This document shows, piece after piece, positions 1 through 8,437 of a stretch of 64,000 bases of DNA. The stretch is from Cobetia amphilecti (GTDB lineage: Bacteria > Pseudomonadota > Gammaproteobacteria > Pseudomonadales > Halomonadaceae). The stretch lies in NCBI RefSeq assembly GCF_030010415.1, contig NZ_JASCSA010000008.1. One strand, given 5' to 3'. Both the position numbers and the translations under genes were made by a program. A model generated the notes under the pieces. The model was not told where the DNA came from. It did no database searches and saw only the letters and a list, made by a program, of their open reading frames with translations. Position 1 is the stretch's first letter. Every line of letters begins with the position of its first letter.

Positions 1-1
1 C

Positions 2-1009
2 ATCGGCATGCTGGCGCCGCTGCTGTTGACGCTGGCTCGCTGCGCTCAGGGTTTCTCGGCCGGCGGCGAATACGCCGGTGCCTGCGCCTTCGTGATGGAG
101 CACGCCCCTGACGACAAGCGGGGCTGGTACGGAAGCTTCATTCCCGTCTCGACCTTCAGCGCCTTCGCCACAGCAGCAGCACTCGGTCTAGGCCTCAACA
201 GCCTGGTATCGGAAGCCACCATGCAGGCATGGGGCTGGCGTGTCCCCTTCCTGATCGCTGCACCACTGGGGCTGATCGGGCTTTACATGCGCCTCAAGCT
301 GGATGACTCACCGGCGTTCCGCCTGATTCAGCAGGAACACAACGCCACCAGCGCCCCGCTCAAGGAAACACTGACCACCCACGGCAGCACCATCGTAAGC
401 CTGATGGCCTTCATCTCTGCCACGGCGCTGTCGTTCTACATGTTCAGCACCTATTTCGCGACCTATATGCAGGTGGCGGGCGGCGCCACGCGCCAGACAG
501 CATTGCTGGCAAGCCTGGGCGGCCTCATCGTCGCCGCATTGCTATGCCCGTTGGCCGGGCGGTATTCGGACCTTGTCGGGCGACGCAATACCATCATCAC
601 GGCGTGTGGCAGTCTGGCCATCGCGGTATTTCCCGCCTATTCGCTTGCCGCGAGTGGCACCTTGTGGGCGTCCATGCTGGGCGCTTCATTGATGGCGGTC
701 GGTGCCGTGCTCTGCGGTGTCGTCACGGCCGCACTGCTCTCGGAGCAGTTCCCGACCCGGGTGCGCTATACCGCCTCGGCACTCAGCTACAATGTCGCCT
801 ACACCATCTTCGGCGGCACCGCCCCGCTGGTCGCCACCTGGTTGATCGACTTGAGCGGCAACAACCTGGCACCCGCCTGGTACCTGATCGCGATCGCCGC
901 CGTGGCCCTGCTCGGTGGCCTGCGACTGCCGGAAACCCGAGGCATCTCGCTCACCGACATCCCGGAGACTCCCCGCAGGAGAGCGTCGAGCGTCATACCG
1001 GCCGCATGA
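2..1009 (+). CDS. MFS transporter, MHS (metabolite:H+ symporter) type, 5'-truncated by window edge
   Basis: The frame is open from the first base, so the N-terminus lies outside the window and about 335 C-terminal residues are visible. The segment AQGFSAGGEYAG followed by an RGWYGSF loop, and the late motif SEQFPTRVRYTASALSYN, are typical of the ProP/ShiA/KgtP (MHS) branch of the major facilitator superfamily, which couples uptake of small organic solutes to H+ at the inner membrane. About nine hydrophobic segments are visible. The gene converges on the GntR-family gene, with a bidirectional terminator-like hairpin between them. The substrate cannot be told from sequence; an osmolyte or carboxylate is usual for the family. 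Confidence 0.88.
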   Translation: MGMLAPLLLTLARCAQGFSAGGEYAGACAFVMEHAPDDKRGWYGSFIPVSTFSAFATAAALGLGLNSLVSEATMQAWGWRVPFLIAAPLGLIGLYMRLKLDDSPAFRLIQQEHNATSAPLKETLTTHGSTIVSLMAFISATALSFYMFSTYFATYMQVAGGATRQTALLASLGGLIVAALLCPLAGRYSDLVGRRNTIITACGSLAIAVFPAYSLAASGTLWASMLGASLMAVGAVLCGVVTAALLSEQFPTRVRYTASALSYNVAYTIFGGTAPLVATWLIDLSGNNLAPAWYLIAIAAVALLGGLRLPETRGISLTDIPETPRRRASSVIPAA

Positions 1010-1069
1010 ACTGAGATCTCGTGACCACTGATGAAATCGGCCTGACAGACATGCCCCCTCAGCGATGAC

Positions 1070-1114
1070 AAAACACCCGCCACAGCGACTGATTCTCGCC
1101 ATGGCGGGTGTTTT
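1070..1114. terminator. Bidirectional rho-independent terminator-like hairpin
   Basis: Perfect 13-bp arms aaaacacccgcca (1070-1082) and tggcgggtgtttt (1102-1114) are separated by a 19-base loop. The arms end in a run of T on either strand, and the hairpin lies between the convergent MFS and GntR genes. Confidence 0.75.
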
Positions 1115-1169
1115 CGTCTGGGCCACCAGCGGCCTGCCAGGCATTCAGGCTTCGCCGCGAACTTTCCAA

Positions 1170-1940
1170 CTAGCTCTGTGGTGCGGCACTCAGCGTCAAT
1201 TCGATGGCATCGTGGCGCCAGTGTTCATCATCGCAGTCCACCGCGCGGCCATTCTGATCGAAGTTGATGCGGGTGATGCGCTGCGCGGGGCTGCCCTGCG
1301 CGGCGTTCAGCGCGGCGGCGGCCTCAGCGTCGAACACCGTGGAGGCCAGCTCGAAGCTGACGCGACTGACACGAATGGCGTATTCATGCCGGTAGAGGTC
1401 GGTCAGGGAGTGGGCACCGAGGTCGAAATCGAGGATGCCCGGGAAACAGTCACGTCGCAGGTGATGGCAGACATGCAGCACGCGCCGCCCGTCGATACGC
1501 CGCACGCGAGTGATGCGATAGACCACTGAGCCCTCCGCAATCCCCAGCCGCCGCGCGATCACCGCGTTGGCAGCGACTTCTCCTGCCGCCAGTACCTCGG
1601 TGCTGGCCACCCGCTGCTGTGACTCGACCATGTCGCGAAATGGCAGGCACGCCAGCAAGTCATAGCGCAGTCGTGGCGGCGAGACGAACCAGCCCCGCCG
1701 ATTCTCGCGATAGATACGCCCCTCCGCCTCCAGCTGCAGCAAGGTATCGCGCAGGGTGACCCGCGTCGTGGCAAAGCGTTCGATCATCTCGCGCTCGGAG
1801 GGCAGGCGCTGTGAAGCGCGTAGCGGCGCTGCCTCAAGATGGTTCAGTAGCCTGGCCTTGAGCCCTGCCACGGGGACATCCGTGTCAGGAGTTGCCGATG
1901 AAGCGGCGTCACTCTGGGGCTCAAGCGAAGATGAAGGCAT
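1170..1940 (-). CDS. GntR-family (HutC/UTRA subfamily) transcriptional regulator
   Basis: This is a 256-residue regulator. After a Ser/Asp-rich leader, a winged helix-turn-helix (about residues 25-85, with RLPSEREMIERF and TTRVTLRDTLLQLEAEGRIYR) is followed by a UTRA ligand-binding domain, as in PhnF, PhnR, NagR or DasR. An in-frame upstream extension exists (to 2138), but the ATG at 1940 has AGGA upstream and gives the usual family length. The gene is divergent from the ABC/phosphatase operon. The intergenic region holds two copies of a tggtctag-type element close to the known UTRA-family operator TGGTCTAGACCA, one near each gene. This suggests autoregulation plus control of the transport operon. 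The effector is probably the imported compound or a phosphorylated derivative, which is inference. Confidence 0.9.
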   Translation of the reverse strand: MPSSSLEPQSDAASSATPDTDVPVAGLKARLLNHLEAAPLRASQRLPSEREMIERFATTRVTLRDTLLQLEAEGRIYRENRRGWFVSPPRLRYDLLACLPFRDMVESQQRVASTEVLAAGEVAANAVIARRLGIAEGSVVYRITRVRRIDGRRVLHVCHHLRRDCFPGILDFDLGAHSLTDLYRHEYAIRVSRVSFELASTVFDAEAAAALNAAQGSPAQRITRINFDQNGRAVDCDDEHWRHDAIELTLSAAPQS

Positions 1941-2041
1941 GCGAAGTTCCTGAAAGGTAACGAAAGACAGCAATTTCTGGCGAGTCACTTGCATGACATC
2001 CAGAGCGTCCAGGATGGAAAGGGTCAGAGCGAAGCGATTTC

Positions 2042-2056
2042 TGTGGTCTAGTTCAG
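2042..2056 (+). promoter_or_regulatory. dre-like GntR/UTRA operator, copy 1
   Basis: Sequence tgtggtctagttcag. The core TGGTCTAGTTCA differs at two positions from the UTRA-family operator TGGTCTAGACCA known for NagR and DasR. It recurs in reverse orientation at 2392-2406 and lies about 100 bp upstream of the regulator start. Confidence 0.6.
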
Positions 2057-2391
2057 ACGCCCCGTAAAGCTCAGTGCGACTTTTCAAGACACGCTTGTCG
2101 AGACACGCATGAGGAGAATAGTGGCATTGGCGTGACAACTCGGTGACAGCACAACTCTGGCTGCCACGCCAGGTCAGTCATCACGCGCTGACTCATGCCT
2201 TGCACGCCCTGCTTTGCACACTTATGGCTGTGGAAGATAGCGAGGACCGGGGCCCGCGGTAAGGCACGAAGAAGGCACGGAGAAGGTATGAAGGAGACAG
2301 AGCCAGAGCCGTCACCCCATGCCATGACAACGACATGTTGACGACACGCAACTGTCACAGGCGAGCGCTAGAGTCGATCGTGCCTTTCGAA

Positions 2392-2406
2392 CTGAACTAG
2401 ACCACA
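2392..2406 (-). promoter_or_regulatory. dre-like GntR/UTRA operator, copy 2
   Basis: Sequence ctgaactagaccaca is the exact reverse complement of the element at 2042-2056. It lies about 190 bp upstream of the binding-protein start, so the pair would let one regulator control both divergent units. Confidence 0.6.
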
Positions 2407-2426
2407 CAGCCTCGGCTGTCTCGACA

Positions 2427-2498
2427 CTTGCCTGAGCACTTGGCAGAGCACTGGTCTGATCAATGATCCGAGAACTGGCCTGAGCAATGACCTGAGCA
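2427..2498 (+). repeat. Three tandem copies of a degenerate 24-bp unit
   Basis: The units start at 2427, 2451 and 2475 and share the pattern ctgNNctgaNcaNtgNNcNgag. The second and third agree at 18 of 22 compared positions. The array lies between the distal operator and the start of the binding-protein gene, probably in its leader transcript. Confidence 0.7.
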
Positions 2499-2594
2499 CC
2501 CGGATGTGCTCTCAGCGTGTCGACAGGGTACCTGATACCCGTCACGCCTTACCTTCAGAGCAGCGATTGTTCATCACCTACTGGGGAAATCTCC

Positions 2595-3683
2595 TTGAAG
2601 TCGATTGCCACTACCTCATCCCGCTCCACCGGCCTGCTGGTTTCCACCTGCATGGCCGCCCTGTTGGGCAGTGCCTCCGTCAGTGCCGCCGACATGCCGG
2701 CTGACCTTCTCGAGGCCGCTCAGTCCGAAGGCCGTGTCGATAGCGTCGGCATGCCGGACAGCTGGGCCAACTGGAAGGACACCTGGGCAGACCTCGAGTC
2801 GAAGTATTCCATCGCGCATAGCGATACCGACATGAGCTCCGCCGAGGAAGTCGCCAAGTTCAAGGCCGAGGGTGAGAACGCCACCGCCGATATCGGTGAC
2901 GTGGGCTTCGCCTTCGGCCCGATCGCGGTACAGCAAGGCGTGACCCAGGCCTACAAGACCACGACCTGGGAGCAGATCCCGGAATGGGCCAAAGACAAGG
3001 ATGGCCACTGGGTACTGGGCTACACCGGCACCATTTCCTTCATGATCAACAAGACGCTGGTCAGTGAAGATGAGCGCCCGACCTCCTTCGCCGACCTCGC
3101 CGAAGGTGACTACAAGGTGTCCGTCGGCGCCGTGGGCAAGGCCTCCCAGGCCAACAACGCCATTCTGGCCGCTGCCTTCGCCAATGGCGGTAAGGAATCC
3201 GACCTGACACCGGGCCTGGAAGTCTTCGCGGAGCTGGCGCGCCAGGGCCGTCTGTCACTGGCAGAGCCGAGCATCGCCAACCTGGAGAAAGGCGAAGTCG
3301 AAGTCGCCCTGCTGTGGGACTTCAATGCCTTGAACTATCGCGATCAGATCAACCGCGACACCTTCGAGGTCGTCATCCCGTCTGATGCCTCCGTCACCTC
3401 CGGCTACGCCACCATCATCAACAAGCATGCCGCGCACCCGAATGCCGCCAAGCTGGCCCGTGAGTACATCCTCTCCGATGCCGGTCAGCTGAATCTGGCC
3501 AAGGGCTATGCCCGTCCGATCCGCGCCGAGCACCTCACCCTGCCCGAGGATATCGCCGCCAAGCTGCTGCCCAACGAGCAGTACGCCAATGCACGTCCAG
3601 TTCAGGACTTCGCGGGCTGGGAAGCCAGTGCCAAGCAGCTGCCGCGTCAGTGGCAGTCCCAGGTACTGATCCACCAGCAGTAA
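2595..3683 (+). CDS. ABC transporter periplasmic substrate-binding protein
   Basis: A 362-residue extracellular solute-binding protein (family 1, PotD/AfuA-like). I chose the TTG at 2595 because ggggaaa precedes it at good spacing. The result is a clean Sec signal peptide: KS near the N-terminus, a hydrophobic core, and a probable cut after VSA about 33 residues in. An in-frame GTG at 2517 would add 26 residues and spoil the signal. The mature protein delivers a solute to the two permeases downstream. It is the first gene of the operon and is followed by a hairpin at 3729-3756. Linkage to a phosphodiesterase-superfamily enzyme and a HAD phosphatase suggests an organophosphate or phosphonate ligand. 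That is inference. Confidence 0.88.
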   Translation: MKSIATTSSRSTGLLVSTCMAALLGSASVSAADMPADLLEAAQSEGRVDSVGMPDSWANWKDTWADLESKYSIAHSDTDMSSAEEVAKFKAEGENATADIGDVGFAFGPIAVQQGVTQAYKTTTWEQIPEWAKDKDGHWVLGYTGTISFMINKTLVSEDERPTSFADLAEGDYKVSVGAVGKASQANNAILAAAFANGGKESDLTPGLEVFAELARQGRLSLAEPSIANLEKGEVEVALLWDFNALNYRDQINRDTFEVVIPSDASVTSGYATIINKHAAHPNAAKLAREYILSDAGQLNLAKGYARPIRAEHLTLPEDIAAKLLPNEQYANARPVQDFAGWEASAKQLPRQWQSQVLIHQQ

Positions 3684-3728
3684 TCCCCGGCCTCTGCTTC
3701 ACGCGAGCAGAGCGCGCACCATCCTGAT

Positions 3729-3756
3729 AGACGGCATCGCCTTTGCGGTGCCGTCT
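3729..3756 (+). terminator. Intercistronic stem-loop after the binding-protein gene
   Basis: Arms agacggca and tgccgtct enclose a 12-base loop, with no real T-run. Such hairpins after binding-protein genes usually stabilise the upstream message or partially attenuate the downstream genes, so a full terminator is unlikely. Confidence 0.5.
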
Positions 3757-3775
3757 TGAGCTTCACGGAGTCACC

Positions 3776-4606
3776 ATGTCTCAGCGTGTCATTCTTGTCG
3801 TGCTCGACGGCCTCAACCACGCCGTGGGTCATCATGCCATGGGCTATCTGAGTGCCCTGGTCGAGGCCGGCCGTGGCCAGTATCAATCACTGGACTGCGA
3901 GCTGCCGGCCATGTCGCGCCCGCTCTATGAATGCCTGCTGACCGGCGAGCTGCCTGTCAACTCAGGTATCGTCAACAACGGTATCGTGCGTCGCTCACGC
4001 GGCATCAGCCTGTTCGACCTTGCCAGCCAGCAAGGCAAGCGCACGGCTGCCGCCGCCTATCACTGGGTCAGCGAACTCTATGTCGCGGCCCCCTTCGTGC
4101 CGGCCCGCCATCGCTGGCTCGACAACCCGGAATCCGCCATCCAAGCGGGCATCTTCTACTGGCAGGATCATTATCCGGATGACCATCTGTTCAGTGACGC
4201 CGAAATGCTGCGCCTGCGTCACGACCCGGATTTCCTGCTGGTGCATAGCATGAACATCGACGATGCCGGCCATCGTCATGGCGGCGACACGCCGCAGTAT
4301 CGCAATGCCGCACGGCATGCCGACGTCGCGCTGGCCGACTACCTGCCGGCATGGCTGGAAGCCGGCTATCAGGTGATGGTGACCGCCGATCACGGCATGA
4401 ATGCCGACCGCTCACATTCCGGCCTGCTGGAAGAGGAGCGTCGCGTGCCGCTGTGGACCTTCGGCACCGCCTTCGCCAATGGCGTCGCGACGGATCTCAA
4501 GCAACGCGAGCTCTGCGGCACCCTGGCCACACTGCTGGGACTTGAGCACAGCAAGGCGAGCAATCCGTCGCTACTGGCGAGTCATGCTGCCACGCGAGGC
4601 CTCTAG
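3776..4606 (+). CDS. Alkaline phosphatase-superfamily protein (type I phosphodiesterase/nucleotide pyrophosphatase-like)
   Basis: 276 residues. The start begins VILVVLDGLNHA, the metal-binding Asp strand of the alkaline phosphatase superfamily. Later metal-ligand segments are visible: HSMNIDDAGHRHG and VTADHGMNADRSHSG. The predicted reaction is metal-dependent hydrolysis of a phosphomonoester, phosphodiester or phosphonate; phosphonoacetate hydrolase belongs to the same superfamily. No signal peptide is seen, so it should act in the cytoplasm on the imported compound. ATG 3776 is preceded by cggag; an in-frame upstream start (3743) lacks a good ribosome site. It lies between the binding protein and the permeases, an order that ties it to the transported substrate. 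Confidence 0.85.
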   Translation: MSQRVILVVLDGLNHAVGHHAMGYLSALVEAGRGQYQSLDCELPAMSRPLYECLLTGELPVNSGIVNNGIVRRSRGISLFDLASQQGKRTAAAAYHWVSELYVAAPFVPARHRWLDNPESAIQAGIFYWQDHYPDDHLFSDAEMLRLRHDPDFLLVHSMNIDDAGHRHGGDTPQYRNAARHADVALADYLPAWLEAGYQVMVTADHGMNADRSHSGLLEEERRVPLWTFGTAFANGVATDLKQRELCGTLATLLGLEHSKASNPSLLASHAATRGL

Positions 4607-4608
4607 TG

Positions 4609-5457
4609 ATGTCTGCCGCCTTGAAGCGCTGCCTGACCAGCCCCATCATGTGGCTGCTGCCGTTTGCGCTGATCTTCGGCGCCTTCCAGATCGCGCCGCT
4701 GGTGTGGGTGATGATCAGCGCCTTCAAGACCCCCACGGGCTGGGGGCTGGCCAACTTTCACGAGATCGCCTCCTCGGCCTTCTTCCGACAGGCCATCTGG
4801 CGCAGCCTCGAGATCTCCTTCATGTCCAGCGTGCTGGGACTGGCGATCGCCGCCGTGACCTGTCACAGCATGCACCGCTGTGGTCCGCGCTTGACGCGCA
4901 TGATGATTGCCTTCACCAACATGACCAGCAACTTCGCCGGTGTCCCGCTGGCCTTCGCCTTCATCATCCTGATGGGCGCCAACGGCATGCTGACCCTGAT
5001 GCTGGAGCGCTTCGGTCTGCTCGAGAACTTCAATCTCTACTCGCGCACCGGCCTGATCGTCATCTACACCTGGTTCCAGATTCCGCTGGGCATCCTGTTG
5101 CTATATCCCGCCTTCAGCACCCTGAAGACGGAATGGCGTGAAGCCGCCAGCCTGCTGGGCGCCAACCGCCTCGCCTACTGGCAGCACATCGGCCTGCCGG
5201 TGCTGTGGCCGTCCCTGGCAGGCACGCTCACCGTACTCTTCGCCAATGCCATGGGCGCCTACGCCACCGTCTATGCGCTGGTGAATACCAGCTACAACCT
5301 GATGACCATCCGCATCGCCAATCTGGTCTCCGGAGACCTGTTCCTGCAGCCAGAACTGGCCAGTGCACTGGCCCTGGTGCTGGTCGTCATTCTCGTCATC
5401 GTCACGCTGATTCAGCAATGGCTCATGCGCAGGAGCTACCATGTCACTTCCCGCTGA
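4609..5457 (+). CDS. ABC transporter permease 1
   Basis: 282 residues with about six membrane segments and the binding-protein-dependent permease loop (EAASLLGANRLAYWQHIGLP, around residues 183-202) that docks on the ATPase. A GTG at 4606 overlaps the stop of the previous gene and the ATG at 4609 follows directly, so translation is coupled whichever is used. It pairs with the next permease to form the channel. Confidence 0.9.
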   Translation: MSAALKRCLTSPIMWLLPFALIFGAFQIAPLVWVMISAFKTPTGWGLANFHEIASSAFFRQAIWRSLEISFMSSVLGLAIAAVTCHSMHRCGPRLTRMMIAFTNMTSNFAGVPLAFAFIILMGANGMLTLMLERFGLLENFNLYSRTGLIVIYTWFQIPLGILLLYPAFSTLKTEWREAASLLGANRLAYWQHIGLPVLWPSLAGTLTVLFANAMGAYATVYALVNTSYNLMTIRIANLVSGDLFLQPELASALALVLVVILVIVTLIQQWLMRRSYHVTSR

Positions 5458-6421
5458 ACTGCCCTATCGCCACGGCAAGCCCTTGCTGCCCAGCCTGATG
5501 GCGCGCCTGCGCCGCGTGAATGTCTATACCTTCATCGTCACCAGTGTCTTCGCACTGCTGGCACTGCCACTGATCGCGACGCTGTTCTACGCCCTGGCGA
5601 CACGCTGGGGCGCCAGCCTGACTCCCGACGCCCTGACCGTGAAATGGTTTCTGGAACTCTGGACCACGCCGCGTTTTCTGGCGGCATTCGGGCGCTCGCT
5701 GCTGGTCGCCGTCGGCGCGCTGGCACTGTCGTTGCTGCTGATCGTACCGGTGGTGTTTCTCGCCAACACGCGCTATCCGCGCCTGGATAGCGTGATGAAT
5801 GGGTTGATCCTGCTGCCCTTCGCCGTGCCACCCATCGTGTCTTCGGTCGGCCTGCTGCAGCTCTACGCAGGCGGCCCGCTGGCCATCGTCGGCACGCCGT
5901 GGATCCTGATCCCCACCTACTTCACCATCGTGCTGCCCTTCATGTACCGCGCCCTGGCCAACAGCCTGCGCGCACTGGATGTGGCGTCCCTGATGGAGGC
6001 CGCTCAACTGCTGGGGGCGAGTCCGCTCAAGGCGTTCTTCCTGGTCGTACTGCCCAATATTCGCGTCGGCATCCAGATTGCCGTCTTCCTGGCCTTCTCG
6101 TTCCTGGCTGGCGAATTCGTGTTTGCCAACATGCTGGTCGGCACCCGCTTCGAGACCCTGCAGGTCTATCTGAACAATATCCGCGGCGCCAGCGGCCACT
6201 TCACCAGCGCCCTGGTCATCACCCTGTTCGTGTTCACCCTGATCCTGACCTGGCTCGGCAATCATCAGCCCGCCGAGCAGGAGATGCCCGCGGATGACCC
6301 CGACGAGGCGCAGGCCACCGCCATGACCGACGGCTTGCCCGGCCCGGTGCCGAGCGCCGACCCCGAGCCGCGCCACACCACTCACCAGTCGTCAGACTCC
6401 GCACCCCGAGGGGACCGCTGA
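5441..6421 (+). CDS. ABC transporter permease 2
   Basis: 326 residues. Six membrane helices and the EAA loop (MEAAQLLGASPLKAFFLVVLP) mark the second inner-membrane half of the importer. The gene overlaps permease 1 by 17 bases, with aggag before the ATG. The last ~50 residues form an unusual polar, Asp/Pro/Ser-rich cytoplasmic tail that most homologues of this size lack. Confidence 0.9.
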   Translation: MSLPAELPYRHGKPLLPSLMARLRRVNVYTFIVTSVFALLALPLIATLFYALATRWGASLTPDALTVKWFLELWTTPRFLAAFGRSLLVAVGALALSLLLIVPVVFLANTRYPRLDSVMNGLILLPFAVPPIVSSVGLLQLYAGGPLAIVGTPWILIPTYFTIVLPFMYRALANSLRALDVASLMEAAQLLGASPLKAFFLVVLPNIRVGIQIAVFLAFSFLAGEFVFANMLVGTRFETLQVYLNNIRGASGHFTSALVITLFVFTLILTWLGNHQPAEQEMPADDPDEAQATAMTDGLPGPVPSADPEPRHTTHQSSDSAPRGDR

Positions 6422-7608
6422 TGCTTGCCATCGACACCGCCACCACATTCGATAGCCAGAGCGCCGGCGGCCTTCTGACCAGCGCCCTGCGCGAACGCGC
6501 CGCCGACCAGCACTACCTTAAGCTCAATGGCCTGGCCAAGAGCTTCGGCAAGACCCAGGTGTTCGCCGAGATAGAGGCCGAGATCGCGCGCGGGGAATTC
6601 ATCACCTTGCTCGGCCCCTCCGGCTGCGGCAAGTCGACCCTGCTGCGCGCCATCGCCGGCCTCAATGATGTCGATGCCGGCCAGATCATCGTCGATGGTC
6701 ACGACATCACGTCGCTGCCGCCGCAGCGTCGCGGCATCGGCATGGTCTTCCAGCACTATGCGCTGTTCCCCAACATGCGCGTGGCGGAGAACGTGGCCTT
6801 CGGGCTGCGCATGAAGAAGGTGCGCCCGGAAGAGCGCGAGCGGCGTGTCAGCGAGGTGCTCAGACTGGTGGAGCTGACCGATCAGGCGCAGCGTTTCCCG
6901 CACCAGTTGTCTGGCGGTCAGCGTCAGCGTGTGGCGCTGGCACGCGCGCTGGTGGTCGAGCCGCAGATTCTGCTGCTGGATGAGCCGCTGTCGGCACTCG
7001 ATGCACGTATCCGCCGCCATCTGCGTGATCAGATCCGAGATATCCAGAAGAGCCTCGGCCTGACCACCCTGTTCGTGACCCACGATCAGGAGGAGGCGCT
7101 GCTGCTGTCGGACCGCATCTTCCTGATGCATCAGGGGCGCATCCTGCAACAGGGCAATGCTGAGTCGCTGTATACCCGCCCGGTGGATGCCACGGCGGCA
7201 GGTTTCATGGGGCATTACAATCTGATCGGTCGCGAGCTGGCGCGCCCGCTGCTTGGCTACGAGAGCGACAGCCCACGCGTGGCACTGCGTCCGGAAGCGC
7301 TGTATCTGCAACCGGACACCAGCCCCCAGGGGCAGCAGGATGAATATGCCAACTTCCCGACCCAGCCCTTGCCGGACAATGCCGGCCCTGGCTGCCCGGG
7401 GGTGATTCGCCGCCACCAGCTGCTCGGCAATATCGTGCGCTACGAGGTGGACTGTCAGGGACTGCGCCTGAATGTCGATGTCCTCAATCGCAGCGCTCGG
7501 CAGTTACTGCCGCGCCATCTGCGCGTCATGCTGCACGCCGATCTGGATGAGGTTCAGGCGCTGGGCGGTAACGAGACCGCCGCCACGTCACAGGTGTCCC
7601 ATGGATGA
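6421..7608 (+). CDS. ABC transporter ATP-binding protein with TOBE domain
   Basis: 395 residues. Walker A GPSGCGKST is at 65-73, the Q-loop near 111, signature LSGGQ at 163-167, Walker B ILLLDE at 183-188 and the switch His at 221. The last ~130 residues look like the TOBE/OB region of the PotA/MalK/FbpC importer class. The start codon shares one base with the stop of permease 2 (TGATG). It powers the importer encoded by this operon. The first ~30 residues are an atypical leader before the ATPase domain. Confidence 0.93.
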   Translation: MLAIDTATTFDSQSAGGLLTSALRERAADQHYLKLNGLAKSFGKTQVFAEIEAEIARGEFITLLGPSGCGKSTLLRAIAGLNDVDAGQIIVDGHDITSLPPQRRGIGMVFQHYALFPNMRVAENVAFGLRMKKVRPEERERRVSEVLRLVELTDQAQRFPHQLSGGQRQRVALARALVVEPQILLLDEPLSALDARIRRHLRDQIRDIQKSLGLTTLFVTHDQEEALLLSDRIFLMHQGRILQQGNAESLYTRPVDATAAGFMGHYNLIGRELARPLLGYESDSPRVALRPEALYLQPDTSPQGQQDEYANFPTQPLPDNAGPGCPGVIRRHQLLGNIVRYEVDCQGLRLNVDVLNRSARQLLPRHLRVMLHADLDEVQALGGNETAATSQVSHG

Positions 7609-8275
7609 CATCACAGGGCTTGCCATCTTCGATCTCGACGACACCTTGCTCGAGGGCGATGCCACGGGGCTTTGGACCGACTGGTTGATCGCGAAGGGCT
7701 GGATCGCCGATGGCGAGGAATATCGCGCGATCTGGGCACAACAGATGCTGGACTACGCGGCCGGTCAACTCGACATGGAGACTCACCTGACTCACCTGCT
7801 GGCCCCGCTGGCAGGTCGCGCCGTCAGTGAGGTCGATGCCGAGGTGGCACGCTTTCTCGATGCCGAGCTGATGCCGCGCCTGTATCGTGAGGGGCTGGAG
7901 CGAATTCACTGGCACCGTGCGCAGAACCATCAGGTCGTGATCATCTCGGCCTCGACGGCGCATCTGGTCGCCCCCCTCGCCGAACGTCTGGCGCTGGACG
8001 CGGCCCTGGCCACGGCCCTTGAGACCGAGCAAGGCTGTTACAACGGGCGAGCCTGTGGCATTCGCACCTTCCGCGAGGGCAAGCTCGCGGCACTCAAGGC
8101 ATGGCAGCAGCAACATGCCAGCCACAGTGCCGTGGTGCCCAGCTGGGGCTATTCGGATTCACGCAATGATCTGGCCTTGCTGGAATTCGTCGATCACCCC
8201 TTCGCCGTCCACCCGGACCCGACCCTTGCCAGCCTGGCGCAACAGCGCGCCTGGCAGACACTACGTTGGCAATGA
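7601..8275 (+). CDS. HAD-superfamily phosphatase (HAD-IB, SerB-like)
   Basis: 224 residues. Motif I IFDLDDTLLEGD, motif II IISAST and a late acidic motif (GYSDSRNDLALLEF) mark a Mg-dependent HAD subclass IB phosphatase related to phosphoserine phosphatase. It is not the phosphonoacetaldehyde hydrolase PhnX, which has a different cap. The ATG at 7601 lies 8 bases inside the ATPase gene, so this is the last cistron of the operon. It probably removes phosphate from a product of the operon. The substrate is unknown. Confidence 0.85.
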   Translation: MDDITGLAIFDLDDTLLEGDATGLWTDWLIAKGWIADGEEYRAIWAQQMLDYAAGQLDMETHLTHLLAPLAGRAVSEVDAEVARFLDAELMPRLYREGLERIHWHRAQNHQVVIISASTAHLVAPLAERLALDAALATALETEQGCYNGRACGIRTFREGKLAALKAWQQQHASHSAVVPSWGYSDSRNDLALLEFVDHPFAVHPDPTLASLAQQRAWQTLRWQ

Positions 8276-8307
8276 GGGAAACCAAACTGGCAACAAGAAA
8301 CGCTGGG

Positions 8308-8360
8308 CTGGGATCGAGAGACTGGACTGGAGTCGAGAGTCCCTGCGCTGGAATTGAGAG
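8308..8360 (+). repeat. Three direct repeats upstream of the CofD-like gene
   Basis: A 13-bp element of the form ctggNNtNgagag occurs at 8308-8320, 8327-8339 and 8348-8360, spaced 19 and 21 bases, roughly two helical turns. A -10-like cataat follows at 8367-8372, so a protein bound here would sit in the -35 region. Confidence 0.55.
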
Positions 8361-8437
8361 AAAGTGCATAATAGGCGACGCTGGGCGTAAAAAAAGGCAC
8401 TCTATGCCAAAAATGCAAGCATAAAGGAAGCCATGCA

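Larger units (their letters stand above)
1941..2594. other. 654-bp divergent regulatory region
   Basis: No convincing gene lies here; the short frames within it have no start signal or recognisable domain. It separates the GntR regulator from the transport operon. It contains two inverted copies of a 15-bp element (2042-2056 and 2392-2406) and a three-copy 24-bp tandem repeat (2427-2498) inside the probable leader of the ABC operon. Confidence 0.7.

Noticed and set aside
2071..2358. 95-residue minus-strand frame in the GntR/ABC gap
   Set aside because: Cys/Ser-rich translation with no domain, covering a likely operator region.
7601..8275. Phosphonoacetaldehyde hydrolase PhnX
   Set aside because: The HAD motifs and cap match subclass IB SerB-like enzymes, and no PhnW partner is present.
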